DNA of 64,000 bases from Flavobacteriaceae bacterium (GCA_947371275.1 CANBOV010000001.1:1-64000), one strand, 5' to 3'; shown: positions 17,223 through 27,300, numbered from the stretch's first letter. Notes: generated by a model from the letters alone, not told the origin. Numbers and translations: made by a program.

Positions 17223-18125
17223 ATGTCAATAAAAGTTCAAAATATTTCCAAAAGTTATGGCACTCAAAAAGCATTAGACAATATTTCTTTTTCCATTAAA
17301 AAAGGAGAAATAGTCGGTTTCCTGGGCCCAAATGGTGCAGGGAAATCAACTTTAATGAAAATATTAACAACTTTCATTACTGCGGATGAGGGAGCTGCTA
17401 CGGTAAATGAAAATGACGTAATTGAATCCCAATTAAAAGTTCAGCAATCCGTTGGCTATTTACCAGAACATAATCCGCTTTACTTGGATTTATACGTTCG
17501 CGAATATTTAGCATTTAATGCTGATGTTTATAAAGTAGCTAAATCTCGTATCGAAGAAGTAATACAACTCACAGGACTAACCCCTGAAAGTCATAAAAAG
17601 ATAGGACAATTATCTAAAGGATATCGACAACGTGTAGGACTTGCTACAGCATTACTTCACAACCCAGATGTATTAATTTTAGATGAACCTACAACAGGAC
17701 TTGACCCAAACCAATTGGTCGAAATTCGGAATGTAATCAAGAATGTAGGCAAAGACAAAACAGTATTTCTTTCCACACACATAATGCAGGAAGTAGAGGC
17801 TATTTGTGACCGAGTGATCATCATTGATAATGGCAAAATAGTAACAGATAAAAAACTAAACAAATTAGTTTCGGAAGAAAGAGAACAAATCATCGAAGTA
17901 GAATTTGACAAAGCTATAAATGAATCTTTACTTCTCAATTTACCTTTCATAAAAACTTATAACAATACTAATGATAATCTTTGGACTTTAATATTTTCTA
18001 CTGATGAAGATATGCGCCCATTTGTATTTGATTTCGCTCATGAAAATGGTTTGAAAACGCTTCAAATAAGTTTAAAAAATAAAAACTTAGAACAAATATT
18101 CCGTGAAAAGACCACAAAAAAATAA
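17223..18125 (+). CDS. gldA: Gliding motility ABC transporter ATP-binding subunit GldA
   Basis: ATPase subunit that, with membrane proteins GldF and GldG, forms the ABC transporter linked to gliding in Flavobacterium. 300 aa. Walker A is GPNGAGKST near residue 38, then the Q-loop region VGYLPEHNPLYLDLYVREYL near 78, the signature LSKGYRQRVGLA near 129, Walker B VLILDEPTTGLDP near 150 and the H-loop STHIM near 182. The C-terminal 85 residues are the poorly conserved extension usual for this subunit. gldF/gldG are not in the window. The gene is divergent from the pheA operon and its stop abuts that of the convergent gene 18126-18878. Confidence 0.93.
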   Translation: MSIKVQNISKSYGTQKALDNISFSIKKGEIVGFLGPNGAGKSTLMKILTTFITADEGAATVNENDVIESQLKVQQSVGYLPEHNPLYLDLYVREYLAFNADVYKVAKSRIEEVIQLTGLTPESHKKIGQLSKGYRQRVGLATALLHNPDVLILDEPTTGLDPNQLVEIRNVIKNVGKDKTVFLSTHIMQEVEAICDRVIIIDNGKIVTDKKLNKLVSEEREQIIEVEFDKAINESLLLNLPFIKTYNNTNDNLWTLIFSTDEDMRPFVFDFAHENGLKTLQISLKNKNLEQIFREKTTKK

Positions 18126-18878
18126 TTATTCGAATATAAGTTGACCATTATAATGGGCCGTAACTTGGGGGCTGTTAACTGGATGATTTTTAGAAATCAA
18201 ATAACCTGTACTGTATAAATCACCCTTTAAGTTCAAAACTGGGTTAACAATCATATCATTAGAACCTCGATGGTATACTGTAATATTTTGTGCAATTAAG
18301 TTTTGAGCTTCAATCCTACCATCCCCAAAATAAAAGTTGAAGTTTGCTGTATTTGTTTGACCTGATAAATAAAATCTAGAAACATTATTATTGCTTACTG
18401 TCAACGATTGATTATTGACTTCCATAACAAAATCCCCTATTCCAGCACCTTTTTCTCCATCTGCATCTTTATCCAAAGAAATCAAAGTTAAGTTAGGAAA
18501 AGTTAAAACTCCATTTGAACTTATTTTTCGATCGGTTTTTGAGTAAACCTCTTCTAACTCAGGCGTGGTAACTAAAACCTTAGTTGTCCCATAAGACCTA
18601 ACCCAATTACAACTCGTTCTATCTTTAAAAATAAGTTGGTCCCCATTTTGAGTGACTTCAATATTATCTATAAAATTTTCCCCTGCCTCAACTTGAATTT
18701 TATAATCAATCCCTTGTGTAATTACAACCTCAATCCCTTTATAAACTTTTATCTTTTTAAAGTTAGTAACAGTAACTTCTTTGACAATTATAGCACCTGA
18801 ACTTTCTACACATTCACTTGGTCTATCACAAGAATTAATAATTAAACCTACTACTAACAAACACAAATACTTTTTCAT
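18126..18878 (-). CDS. DUF2807 (head GIN domain) lipoprotein
   Basis: 250 aa. A lipoprotein signal ends in LIINSC (Cys 17). The rest is a repetitive right-handed beta-helix-like domain: VTNFKKIKVYKGIEVVITQG near residue 38 and the later GRIEAQNLIAQNITVYHRGSNDMIV are typical of DUF2807 proteins, which are common and functionally uncharacterised in Bacteroidota. It lies 9 bp downstream of the PagL-like gene on the same strand, so the two are likely co-transcribed as envelope genes. Its 3' end touches gldA with no spacer. Confidence 0.85.
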   Translation of the reverse strand: MKKYLCLLVVGLIINSCDRPSECVESSGAIIVKEVTVTNFKKIKVYKGIEVVITQGIDYKIQVEAGENFIDNIEVTQNGDQLIFKDRTSCNWVRSYGTTKVLVTTPELEEVYSKTDRKISSNGVLTFPNLTLISLDKDADGEKGAGIGDFVMEVNNQSLTVSNNNVSRFYLSGQTNTANFNFYFGDGRIEAQNLIAQNITVYHRGSNDMIVNPVLNLKGDLYSTGYLISKNHPVNSPQVTAHYNGQLIFE

Positions 18879-18887
18879 ATCCTTTAC

Positions 18888-19976
18888 TTATAATCTAACT
18901 CCTACTCCACACTCGATTGCTTCAGCTAAAAACATGTGTGTTTTAATTGAAAACTCTGAATAAACACTATTTGAAAAGTAATACTTCATTCCAATTCTAT
19001 CGTAAATAGGCAGGTCCTGCTTAAACTTTCTATAAACATAATATCCCAATTGTGCTTCTAATGAGATATGATTTATAAATAATTCATGACCAACAAAAAC
19101 ACCAACACGTTTGTAATCAGTATTAGGAGCCACATTTTTTTCTGGGTATGCTATTGAATAATATCGTATATACTCTTTTAATGAATTTGTCAAAAACAAA
19201 TCAGTTCCCAATTGCAACGCTGATTTTCTACCTAGACGCTTGTCGACATAGAATCCAAGATGATAAAACACATATTGACCACTTCTTATTATTGGACTTT
19301 CATTAACTCCGGTTCTAAAGACAAAATTATACTTTAGGGGTTCTCTATAAACTCTCTTAACCATCGTTGTATCATTCATCACTAGCTTGTCATCGGTGAA
19401 ATTATAATTCAAACCCACATTTAATAAATAGGTATTAATACCACTATTAGGAGACTTAAATCTTCCGTTAGAATAATGAGTAAACATTAATCCTGCATGA
19501 AAACCAAATGGTTTAAGTAGCTTTTGATTATCGTAACTAACTCCCAAATTTGTATTATCCATAACGCGGGTACCAAAAGCCTTATTTATACTATTTGTCA
19601 CCTTGTTATAAGGATTTGTAGTAACCGCTATTCCTTGAGATATTCTTAATTGAAGATGACGGTTTAAAAAATAAAAATTATAAAGTCCTCCAGCGGCATA
19701 ACATACTCCTAATGGTTGACTCTTAAAATCCTGAAATAAAAAATACCCACCATAATCAGGGAAGTCATAAACCTTCTCCCATTCTTGGGCGCCATGTGTT
19801 CTAGCCAAAAAACTCACCATTAAACCATCAGGATGACCATTTACCAAATTCAAAACATCATCACGATGAGGCAAAACATTCCCTCTCAAAACCGATGTTT
19901 CAATAGAAAAAGTATCCTTATGTTGACCAAAAACAACAGCAGAAAGCAATAAAATGAAACTAAAAAAAGACCTCAT
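18888..19976 (-). CDS. PagL-like acyloxyacyl hydrolase (lipid A 3-O-deacylase family)
   Basis: 362 aa from the ATG at 19976, which begins the signal peptide MRSFFSFILLLSAVVFGQ; the track start at 20057 is too far upstream. The segment THYSNGRFKSPNSGIN near residue 165 matches the PagL active-site pattern (His-x-Ser-Asn followed by PNxG), in an outer-membrane barrel that removes the 3-O-linked acyl chain from lipid A. The protein is about twice as long as proteobacterial PagL, as usual for the Bacteroidota version with extra N- and C-terminal strands. Actual activity on lipid A is inferred from family membership. Confidence 0.82.
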   Translation of the reverse strand: MRSFFSFILLLSAVVFGQHKDTFSIETSVLRGNVLPHRDDVLNLVNGHPDGLMVSFLARTHGAQEWEKVYDFPDYGGYFLFQDFKSQPLGVCYAAGGLYNFYFLNRHLQLRISQGIAVTTNPYNKVTNSINKAFGTRVMDNTNLGVSYDNQKLLKPFGFHAGLMFTHYSNGRFKSPNSGINTYLLNVGLNYNFTDDKLVMNDTTMVKRVYREPLKYNFVFRTGVNESPIIRSGQYVFYHLGFYVDKRLGRKSALQLGTDLFLTNSLKEYIRYYSIAYPEKNVAPNTDYKRVGVFVGHELFINHISLEAQLGYYVYRKFKQDLPIYDRIGMKYYFSNSVYSEFSIKTHMFLAEAIECGVGVRL

Positions 19977-20111
19977 CTGAAAAATTAAAAACGCACAAAT
20001 ATAAAAGAATATATTAAGGAGCAAATTGTTTCTCCTTATTTGTATTGCGCGAAGCATTTAATAAAACTATAGTATAACCAACTACATTAAATAAAAAAAG
20101 AAACCGAGTAT

Positions 20112-21068
20112 TTAAAATACAGAAGATGCAATTGCCTTAATATTCTCGGCCTTTCCCATTGAATAATAATGTAAGACTGGAATGCCGGCAGCTACTAATT
20201 CTTTACTTTGAGCAATACACCATTCAATCCCAATTTGTTTCACAACATCATTATCTTTAGCTTTTACTACGGCCATTATTAAATCGTCGGGCAACTCTAT
20301 GCTAAATCGATGTGGAATCAAGTTCAACTGCTTCTTTGTAGCAATAGGTTTCAATCCTGGAATAATAGGAACCGTAATTCCCGCAGTTCTACATTTATCA
20401 ACAAAATCAAAGAACTTTTTATTGTCAAAAAACATTTGAGTAATAATATAGTCAGCGCCATTTTTAATTTTTTCTTTCAAAAAATGAATATCACTATCTA
20501 AACTTGGTGCTTCCATGTGTTTTTCAGGATAACCAGCCACACCAATACAGAAATTTGTTTTTGCGGAATTCTTTAAATCTTCGTCTAAATAAATACCGTT
20601 ATTTAAATTACTAATTTGTGTGACTAATTCACTTGCATATTCATTTCCCTCCTTTTCAGCATGAAAATAGGTCTCAGTTTTCAACGCATCACCACGCAGG
20701 GCAACCACATTATCAATCCCTAAGAAATCCAAATCGATTAAAAGGTTCTCTGTATCCTCTTTAGTAAATCCACCACACAAAATATGCGGAATAGCATCTA
20801 CATTATATTTGTTTTGAATTCCCGCACATATTCCAACTGTTCCTGGCCGTTTCTTAACAATCTTCTTTTGCAGCAAACCGCTTGGCAATTCTTTATATTC
20901 ATATTCTTCACGATGGTAGGTTACATCTATAAACGGGGGAGTAAACTCCATTAATGGGTCTATACTATCAAATATAGATTGAATATTTTGCCCTTTTAAT
21001 GGTGGCAATATTTCGAAAGAAAATAACGGTTTACCGTTTGCATTTTCTATATGTTGGGTTACTTTCAT
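20112..21068 (-). CDS. metF: 5,10-methylenetetrahydrofolate reductase
   Basis: FAD enzyme that makes 5-methyl-THF, the methyl donor for methionine synthase. 318 aa. FSFEILPPLKGQNIQSIF near residue 16 contains the catalytic Glu region; YHREEYEYKE, NVVALRGDAL near 132, GVAGYPEKHMEAPS near 176 and QMFFDNKKFFDFV near 214 are family motifs, and PIIPGLKPI follows near 235. It is the third gene of the metH1-metH2-metF unit, after a 78-bp spacer with heptad repeats, and should be under the SAM-I riboswitch at 24955-25055. Confidence 0.95.
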   Translation of the reverse strand: MKVTQHIENANGKPLFSFEILPPLKGQNIQSIFDSIDPLMEFTPPFIDVTYHREEYEYKELPSGLLQKKIVKKRPGTVGICAGIQNKYNVDAIPHILCGGFTKEDTENLLIDLDFLGIDNVVALRGDALKTETYFHAEKEGNEYASELVTQISNLNNGIYLDEDLKNSAKTNFCIGVAGYPEKHMEAPSLDSDIHFLKEKIKNGADYIITQMFFDNKKFFDFVDKCRTAGITVPIIPGLKPIATKKQLNLIPHRFSIELPDDLIMAVVKAKDNDVVKQIGIEWCIAQSKELVAAGIPVLHYYSMGKAENIKAIASSVF

Positions 21069-21093
21069 AATTATAAGTCTTAAAGTTATAAAA

Positions 21094-21107
21094 TCGAAAG
21101 TCGAAAG
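21094..21107. repeat. TCGAAAG heptad repeat between metH and metF
   Basis: Two exact TCGAAAG heptads followed by degenerate copies (AAGTCTTA) in the metH-metF spacer; same period as the repeat inside metH. Confidence 0.6.
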
Positions 21108-21146
21108 TCTTATTTAAACTTTTTGACCTTTGGTTTTATGACTAAT

Positions 21147-23810
21147 TTAATCTGCTATATTTGGTGCCAGCCATTTGTTAGCCAATTCGGTAGAAATCCC
21201 TCTACGTTTGGCGTAATCAATTACTTGATCTTCTTTAATTTTCCCCAATCCAAAATACTTACTTTCAGGATTAGCAAAATAATAACCGGAAACCGATGCC
21301 GCTGGCCACATCGCCATATTTTCGGTTAATTGCACTCCGATTTCGTTTTCTACATTTAGCAATTTCCAAATGGTTGGCTTTTCTAAATGATCTGGACAAG
21401 CTGGATAACCTGGCGCTGGGCGAATTCCTTTATATTCTTCGTTAATCAAATCTTGATTACTCAAGCTTTCATCTGAAGCATAGCCCCAAATTTCCTTTCG
21501 AACTTTTAAATGCAAATATTCCGCAAATGCTTCTGCAAATCGATCACCAAGTGCTTTAACTAAAATCGAATTATAATCGTCTAATTGCTTTTCAAATTCA
21601 GCCGCTTTTTCATCAACTCCAAATCCTGTTGTCACACAAAAACAGCCAATATAATCTTGTTTTCCCGAATCTTTTGGTGCAATAAAATCCGCTAAAGCTA
21701 TATTAGGTGCCCCAGCTGTTTTTTGAGATTGTTGCCGTAAAGTCAAAAGTTGAAGGTTGAAGGTTGAAAGTTGGATATCGTCATCATTTATTGTATTGGC
21801 CGGAAATATTCCTAAAATTCCTTTGGCGGTCAACCATTTGCGGTCAACGATTTGTTGTAGCATTTCTTGAGCATCTGCAAATAACGTTGTGGCTTGCTCG
21901 CCAACTACTTCATCTGCTAAAATAGCCGGATATTTTCCATGCAATTCCCAAGATTGAAAGAAAGGAGTCCAATCTATAAAATCTACTAATTCTGAAAGCT
22001 CCACTTCTACTTTTTGGGCTCCGATAAAATTAGGCTGAACTGGATTAAATTTGTCCCAATTCAATTGCAATTTATTTTTACGAGCATCTTCAATAGACAA
22101 GAAATTTTTATCTCTACTTCTGCTCAAATAGCCTTCTCTTAATTTATCGTATTCCTCGCGTACTGATTTAGCATAAGCTACTTTCGTCTCTGCTTGGAGC
22201 AAATTACTCGCAACCGTTACTGCCCGAGAAGCATCGTTTACATGAACCACCGTTTCTTTATATTCTGGTGCAATTTTTACTGCAGTGTGGGCTCGAGAAG
22301 TAGTTGCCCCACCAATCATTATTGGAATATTGATATTTAGTTTATCCATTTCTTTAGCGAGATAAACCATCTCATCTAATGATGGTGTAATCAATCCACT
22401 AAGACCAATAATATCAACATTCTGATCAATTGCAGCTTTAATTATTTTTTCGGGCGGCACCATAACGCCCAGATCAATGATTTCGAAATTGTTGCACCCT
22501 AAAACTACTGCTACAATATTTTTCCCGATATCGTGTACATCTCCTTTTACAGTGGCCATCAAAACTTTACCCGCAGATGAGGATTTTCCGTCCTTTTGAG
22601 CTTCGATGAATGGCAATAAATAGGCTACTGCCCTTTTCATTACGCGAGCTGATTTCACTACTTGCGGCAAAAACATTTTTCCGCTTCCAAACAAATCCCC
22701 CACAACATTCATCCCAGCCATCAAATTAATTTCGATGACATCAATTGCTTTATCAGACGCGGCTCGAGCCTCTTCCACATCTATTTCAATGAACTCATCA
22801 ATTCCTTTCACTAATGAGTGTGTTAATCGATCTTGAACTGAACCGTTACGCCATTCTTGAATTAACTTTTCATTTACTTTAAAACCACCTTTGAAACTGT
22901 CTGCTAAATCCAGCAATCGCTCTGTAGCATCATCTCTCCTGTTTAACAAAACATCTTCAACATGTTCTAATAATATCGGGTCGATTTCATCGTATATCTC
23001 AAGCATTTCAGGATTTACAATTCCCATTGTCATTCCGTTCTTAATTGCGTGAAAAAGAAACGCAGAATGCATAGCTTCTCGCACTTTATCATTGCCGCGA
23101 AAGGAAAAGGAGACATTACTGACCCCTCCTGATATTCCGGCATTTGGAAGATTTTCACGGATCCATTTGGTTGCTCTAAAGAAATCTAAAGCGTTTAATT
23201 TATGCTCATCCATTCCTGTTGCCACTGGAAAAATATTTGGATCGAATATGATATCTTCGGCAGGAAAAAGCACTTCATTTACTAGAATATCGTAACTTCT
23301 TTTACAAATTTCAATCCGTCTTTCGTAGGTATCCGCTTGCCCATCCTCATCAAAAGCCATTACAATAACGGCAGCCCCATATCGTTTAATCAATTTGGCA
23401 TGATGCATGAAGACATCTTTTCCTTCTTTAAGAGAAATCGAATTCACTATACCTTTTCCTTGAATGACTTTTAATCCTGCTTCAATAATCTCCCATTTGG
23501 AACTATCGATCATAACGGGAACACGCGCAATATCGGGTTCGGCAGCAATTAGATTTAAGAATTTGGTCATGGCATAAATACCATCCAACATTCCTTCGTC
23601 CATATTGACATCTATAATTTGAGCTCCTCCTTCAACCTGTTCTCTCGCGACTGAAAGTGCTTCTTCATATTTCTCTTCTTTAATTAAACGTAAAAATTTA
23701 CGCGATCCAGTAACATTTGTACGTTCACCAACGTTGATGAAATTAGATTCGGGCGTTACAATAAGTGGCTCCAAACCTGATAATCGTAAATATTTAAATG
23801 CTGTCGCCAT
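21147..23810 (-). CDS. metH: Methionine synthase, folate/cobalamin/activation half
   Basis: C-terminal polypeptide of a split B12-dependent methionine synthase, 887 aa. Order: pterin-binding domain (about 20-290; [14 protein letters not shown]), cap helices (about 320-400), B12-binding Rossmann domain with the lower-ligand motif DVHDIGKN (His about 426) and ITPSLDEM near 475, then the SAM-dependent activation domain (about 590-880) with [11 protein letters not shown]. Residues about 679-690 are encoded by an in-frame period-7 DNA repeat replacing a surface hairpin. Its ATG overlaps the stop of the methyltransferase half by one base (TAATG), so translation is probably coupled and yields stoichiometric halves. 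Confidence 0.95.
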   Translation of the reverse strand: MATAFKYLRLSGLEPLIVTPESNFINVGERTNVTGSRKFLRLIKEEKYEEALSVAREQVEGGAQIIDVNMDEGMLDGIYAMTKFLNLIAAEPDIARVPVMIDSSKWEIIEAGLKVIQGKGIVNSISLKEGKDVFMHHAKLIKRYGAAVIVMAFDEDGQADTYERRIEICKRSYDILVNEVLFPAEDIIFDPNIFPVATGMDEHKLNALDFFRATKWIRENLPNAGISGGVSNVSFSFRGNDKVREAMHSAFLFHAIKNGMTMGIVNPEMLEIYDEIDPILLEHVEDVLLNRRDDATERLLDLADSFKGGFKVNEKLIQEWRNGSVQDRLTHSLVKGIDEFIEIDVEEARAASDKAIDVIEINLMAGMNVVGDLFGSGKMFLPQVVKSARVMKRAVAYLLPFIEAQKDGKSSSAGKVLMATVKGDVHDIGKNIVAVVLGCNNFEIIDLGVMVPPEKIIKAAIDQNVDIIGLSGLITPSLDEMVYLAKEMDKLNINIPIMIGGATTSRAHTAVKIAPEYKETVVHVNDASRAVTVASNLLQAETKVAYAKSVREEYDKLREGYLSRSRDKNFLSIEDARKNKLQLNWDKFNPVQPNFIGAQKVEVELSELVDFIDWTPFFQSWELHGKYPAILADEVVGEQATTLFADAQEMLQQIVDRKWLTAKGILGIFPANTINDDDIQLSTFNLQLLTLRQQSQKTAGAPNIALADFIAPKDSGKQDYIGCFCVTTGFGVDEKAAEFEKQLDDYNSILVKALGDRFAEAFAEYLHLKVRKEIWGYASDESLSNQDLINEEYKGIRPAPGYPACPDHLEKPTIWKLLNVENEIGVQLTENMAMWPAASVSGYYFANPESKYFGLGKIKEDQVIDYAKRRGISTELANKWLAPNIAD
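21740..21773. repeat. In-frame heptad repeat inside metH
   Basis: On the minus strand: CAACTTT, CAACCTT, CAACCTT, CAACTTT, TGACTTT. It encodes [12 protein letters not shown] within the activation domain, between [10 protein letters not shown] and RQQSQKT. Confidence 0.85.
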
Positions 23811-24799
23811 TATATCTTTTCTAAAATTGTTCTTGGTCTAAAATCTTTTGCAACTTCGGCGATAGCCCTAATATGCTCTGGCGTAGTTCCGCAGCATCCT
23901 CCAATAATATTTACTAAATTATCTTGCAAATATTCTTTTATTAAGGCTTGCATTTCCATTGGAGTTTGATCGTATTGTCCGAAGGCATTTGGCAAACCTG
24001 CATTTGGATGAGCCGAAATATTCAATTGGGTATTCATTGCTAAACGTTTTAAATAAGGTTTTAATTGATCTGCACCCAAAGCGCAATTGAATCCGATACT
24101 TAACAACGGTATGTGCGCTATTGAAATTAAAAAAGCTTCTACCGTTTGACCAGAAAGTGTTCTTCCCGAAGCATCGGTAATAGTTCCTGAAACCATTACA
24201 GGCATTTCAATATTACGCTCTTCTTTTACTTCTTCTATTGCAAATAATGCTGCTTTAGCATTAAGCGTATCAAAAATTGTTTCTACTAAAAGCACATCCA
24301 CACCGCCGTCGATTAATGCGTTGACTTGCTGTTTATAAGCAAATCGTAAATCATCAAAAGTGACTGCACGAAATCCAGGATCATTCACATCGGGAGACAT
24401 TGAAGCAGTTCTATTGGTTGGACCTATAGAACCCGCAACAAATCTTGGCCGGTCTGTGAATTCATCTGCCACTTCTCGTGCGATTTTGGCTGATTCATAG
24501 TTTAATTCATAAACTAAATCTTCAAGGAAATAATCGGCCATTCCAATAGTCGTTCCCGAGAATGTGTTTGTTTCTACTATATCAGCACCCGCTTGAAAAT
24601 ACAAACGATGTACCTCTTTCACTGCTTGGGGTTGCGTGATAGAAAGCAAATCGTTATTACCTTTTAGTGGATGTGAAAAATCTTTAAACCTTTCACCACG
24701 AAAATCTTCTTCTGAGAAATTATTTCTTTGAAGCATAGTACCCATAGCACCGTCTAATACTAGAATTCTTTCGTTGATGGCATCTTTAATTTTTGACAT
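23810..24799 (-). CDS. metH: Methionine synthase, homocysteine S-methyltransferase half
   Basis: 329 aa, N-terminal polypeptide of the split MetH. It binds homocysteine through zinc: [10 protein letters not shown] at about 14, [15 protein letters not shown] near 77, the first Zn Cys in GFNCALG near 238 and the Cys pair in [11 protein letters not shown] near 302. In many bacteria this domain is fused to the folate/cobalamin domains; here a one-base stop/start overlap (TAATG) divides them. It is the first gene after the SAM-I riboswitch, with about 155 nt between the aptamer and the start codon. Confidence 0.95.
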   Translation of the reverse strand: MSKIKDAINERILVLDGAMGTMLQRNNFSEEDFRGERFKDFSHPLKGNNDLLSITQPQAVKEVHRLYFQAGADIVETNTFSGTTIGMADYFLEDLVYELNYESAKIAREVADEFTDRPRFVAGSIGPTNRTASMSPDVNDPGFRAVTFDDLRFAYKQQVNALIDGGVDVLLVETIFDTLNAKAALFAIEEVKEERNIEMPVMVSGTITDASGRTLSGQTVEAFLISIAHIPLLSIGFNCALGADQLKPYLKRLAMNTQLNISAHPNAGLPNAFGQYDQTPMEMQALIKEYLQDNLVNIIGGCCGTTPEHIRAIAEVAKDFRPRTILEKI

Positions 24800-24954
24800 T
24801 TATTCTTCTTTACAAAAATTTATAAATAGTACCCTGCGATGAAATAAAAGCCTTCAGTTTAAAAGTTTAAATCTGTTGGAAATATTTCCATCTGTAGCTC
24901 AGGAGCTCCTAAATTATAGTATGTGTTATCTTGAAAGTGAGAGGAATTCTCTGG

Positions 24955-25055
24955 GTTATCTGTTCTCAATTTAACGAGATAGAATGTAGCACCTTCTTTT
25001 GGCAAAGGGTTGCTAAGCTTTCAACGGGTCTATTCCCTCCAGCTTTCGTGATAAC
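24955..25055 (-). ncRNA. SAM-I (S-box) riboswitch before metH
   Basis: Read on the minus strand, P1 is GTTATC pairing with GATAAC at the two ends. Inside are the conserved core pieces GCTGGAGGGAATAGACCCG, GTTGAAAGC, TTAGCAACC and AAGGTGCTACATTCT, in the standard S-box order, and a P4 hairpin TCTC/GAGA. It should bind S-adenosylmethionine and lower expression of metH1-metH2-metF. No intrinsic terminator is visible between it and the gene. A second GATAAC at 24925-24930 could compete for the P1 5' strand and may be part of the expression platform. Confidence 0.92.
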
Positions 25056-25196
25056 AAACAATACGATTATGAACGGCACAAAGTAAGAACATAGAAACGG
25101 GATTTGCAAGCAAATTAAAAAAATAAAAACCTACAACGTTTTAGTGCTACAAGTATTAGTGGATTATTATTGATTAATTTTATAAATTACTGTTTC

Positions 25197-26297
25197 TTAT
25201 AAACAAACAGTTTCTTTTATTTTTAATTTTTCGGAAATTTTTAGAATGTCTGTCAACACTCCTCGAGCGGTCACTTTTTTTCCAGCTCCAGCACCTTGAA
25301 TTACTAATGGTATTTCACCATATGATTTTGTGTAAATTTCAATTAAATTATCAGCTCCTTTGAGTTGTCCAAGTGCCGAACTTTTCGGCACTGATATTAG
25401 TTTAACTTCGAGTTGCCTAGTTTGCACATTTAGTTCGCCCACATAGCGCAACGCATGATTATCCACTTGGGTAATTTTGGCAATTTGGAATGGTTTGTCA
25501 AACAATTGTTTATTGACGGAATACTCAGTCTTACAATGATTTTCATTCAGATTGGGGAGCAAAAGGGATTCAATTTTAATATCTGTGAATTCAAATTCTT
25601 GTTCGATTTCGCGTGCTAAAATCAATAATTTTCGGGCAACATCATTTCCGGATAAGTCTTCACGAGAGTCGGGTTCTGTCAATCCAAAATTTTCAGCATC
25701 TACCAAAATTTTAGAAAACGGAATATCTTCATTGGAGAAACGATTAAAAATATAACTTAATGACCCAGAAAACACACCTCTTATTTTAATAATTTCTTCT
25801 CCCGAAAAATATAAATCACTTATTGTTTGAATAACTGGTAATCCAGCTCCAACATTGGTTTCATACAGGAAGGTTTTGCCATTTTTATCGACATTTCTTC
25901 TGATTTCTCTGTAAAAATTGGTATCAAGTGTATTTGCTTTTTTATTAGCTGCAACAATATTGAATCCGTTTTGGATCAGCCGAATATAATTTTTGATGAT
26001 ATCTGAACTCGCTGTGGCATCAACCGCAATAAGGTTTTCTAATTCTTGTTCCTGCACATATTCGATAATATCTTCTATTCGAAATGGAATCGCCGATTGT
26101 GCAAAGTTAGCTTCCCATTGATTTTTGAGACCCTCTTTTTCGAAGAAAGCTAAAGTAGAATTGGTGATTATTGGAAATCGCAAATCAATATTTCTTTTTT
26201 CGAAAAAGAATTTTTGACTTTCAATTACTTGGTTTATCAATGTGCTTCCGATATTTCCGATTCCGAAAAGGACTATGTTTATTCTAAGCGTTGACAT
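25197..26297 (-). CDS. Homoserine dehydrogenase (monofunctional)
   Basis: Reduces aspartate semialdehyde to homoserine, the branch metabolite for Met and Thr. 366 aa. GIGNIGSTLIN at 12-22 is the NAD(P) motif; AANKKANT near 117, GAGLPVIQTISDL near 149, GVFSGSLSYIFN near 173, and GLTEPDSREDLSGNDVARKLLIL near 200 with the catalytic Asp/Lys region; GAGAGKKVTARGVLTDI near 335 closes the fold. No aspartokinase domain is attached, unlike ThrA. It overlaps metX by 14 bp and ends the metY-metX-hom unit, so it appears dedicated to methionine supply. The metH riboswitch begins about 140 bp further on. Confidence 0.92.
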   Translation of the reverse strand: MSTLRINIVLFGIGNIGSTLINQVIESQKFFFEKRNIDLRFPIITNSTLAFFEKEGLKNQWEANFAQSAIPFRIEDIIEYVQEQELENLIAVDATASSDIIKNYIRLIQNGFNIVAANKKANTLDTNFYREIRRNVDKNGKTFLYETNVGAGLPVIQTISDLYFSGEEIIKIRGVFSGSLSYIFNRFSNEDIPFSKILVDAENFGLTEPDSREDLSGNDVARKLLILAREIEQEFEFTDIKIESLLLPNLNENHCKTEYSVNKQLFDKPFQIAKITQVDNHALRYVGELNVQTRQLEVKLISVPKSSALGQLKGADNLIEIYTKSYGEIPLVIQGAGAGKKVTARGVLTDILKISEKLKIKETVCL

Positions 26298-27285
26298 ATG
26301 CTTGTTGTTTTTGTTTGTTAAAAATTGGAGCTAAAATTTGAGCTAACTGTTCAAACTCGATTAAAAAAGCATCATGACCATGAATGGAATTAATTTGGTA
26401 ATAAAAAACATCTTCTTTAACAGCTTGCAATTGTTGATGTGTTTCGCGATTCTCATCGGGGGTGAAAAAATAGTCAGTATCAACGGCTATAACATGAATC
26501 GCCGCTTGGATAGTTTTGGCTACAACCAAAAAATCGCCTCTATCTCTCGTAATATCATTGGTTTTCAGTAAATGATTCATTAACTTATAGGCAGATAAAC
26601 GAAAGCGATTTTTGAGTTTTATACCATGATTTACCAACCAATTTTCAATTTGAAAGATGGATAAATTATTGAACTTGTTTCTTTGAAATCTTTGGTTAAA
26701 GGATTGCGGTGTTCTGTACAATAACATGGCATGCAAGCGAGCATCAGCTATCGGGTCATCAGAGTTATTGAGAATTTGATCCTGTATCAATACATTAGCA
26801 ATAACCCAGTCTGTGGCTTTCCAATCTGTCGCAATTGGAATTAAATTCTTAACCTTTTTAGGTTGTAAAACGGCCATTTCCCAGGCAACAGCTCCACCTA
26901 AACTACCTCCAATGATAGCAAAAACTTCTTCGATTTTCAAAAAGCGAAGGCCTTCCCAAAAAATACGTGCGATATCACGAATGGTAAAATCATGATAGGC
27001 CGAAATCAGGTTGCCAAAAATATCATCGTATCCATTCCCAGGAATATTGAACGCAATCACCGTGAAATAATGCGTATCGATGATTTTGTCTTCACCTATC
27101 AAATCGTTCCACCAGCCTGTTTCTCCTGTTACAGTTGAGTTTCCGGTCAAAGCATGATTCACTGCAACAACTGGTGCAGTGCCAATTGGCTGACCAAAAA
27201 CCTGAAAGAATAACGGAATATAAGGTCTTTGTTTTCCGCTTTCTAAATTAAAATGGAATAAGTCTATTTTTTCTAAATTTTTCAT
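26284..27285 (-). CDS. metX: Homoserine O-acetyltransferase
   Basis: Activates homoserine with acetyl-CoA to O-acetylhomoserine, substrate of the neighbouring MetY. Alpha/beta hydrolase fold, 333 aa from the ATG at 27285; the track's start at 27345 reads through an intercistronic hairpin. VNHALTGNSTV near residue 62 is the oxyanion-hole strand, IIGGSLGGAVAWEMA near 125 carries the nucleophile Ser, and VIAVDTDYFFTPDE near 275 and HGHDAFLIE near 308 carry the Asp and His. Acyl-donor choice (acetyl versus succinyl) cannot be proven by eye, but pairing with an O-acetylhomoserine sulfhydrylase supports acetyl. Confidence 0.92.
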   Translation of the reverse strand: MKNLEKIDLFHFNLESGKQRPYIPLFFQVFGQPIGTAPVVAVNHALTGNSTVTGETGWWNDLIGEDKIIDTHYFTVIAFNIPGNGYDDIFGNLISAYHDFTIRDIARIFWEGLRFLKIEEVFAIIGGSLGGAVAWEMAVLQPKKVKNLIPIATDWKATDWVIANVLIQDQILNNSDDPIADARLHAMLLYRTPQSFNQRFQRNKFNNLSIFQIENWLVNHGIKLKNRFRLSAYKLMNHLLKTNDITRDRGDFLVVAKTIQAAIHVIAVDTDYFFTPDENRETHQQLQAVKEDVFYYQINSIHGHDAFLIEFEQLAQILAPIFNKQKQQAYVNA

Positions 27286-27300
27286 TTTTCTATTTTTTAA

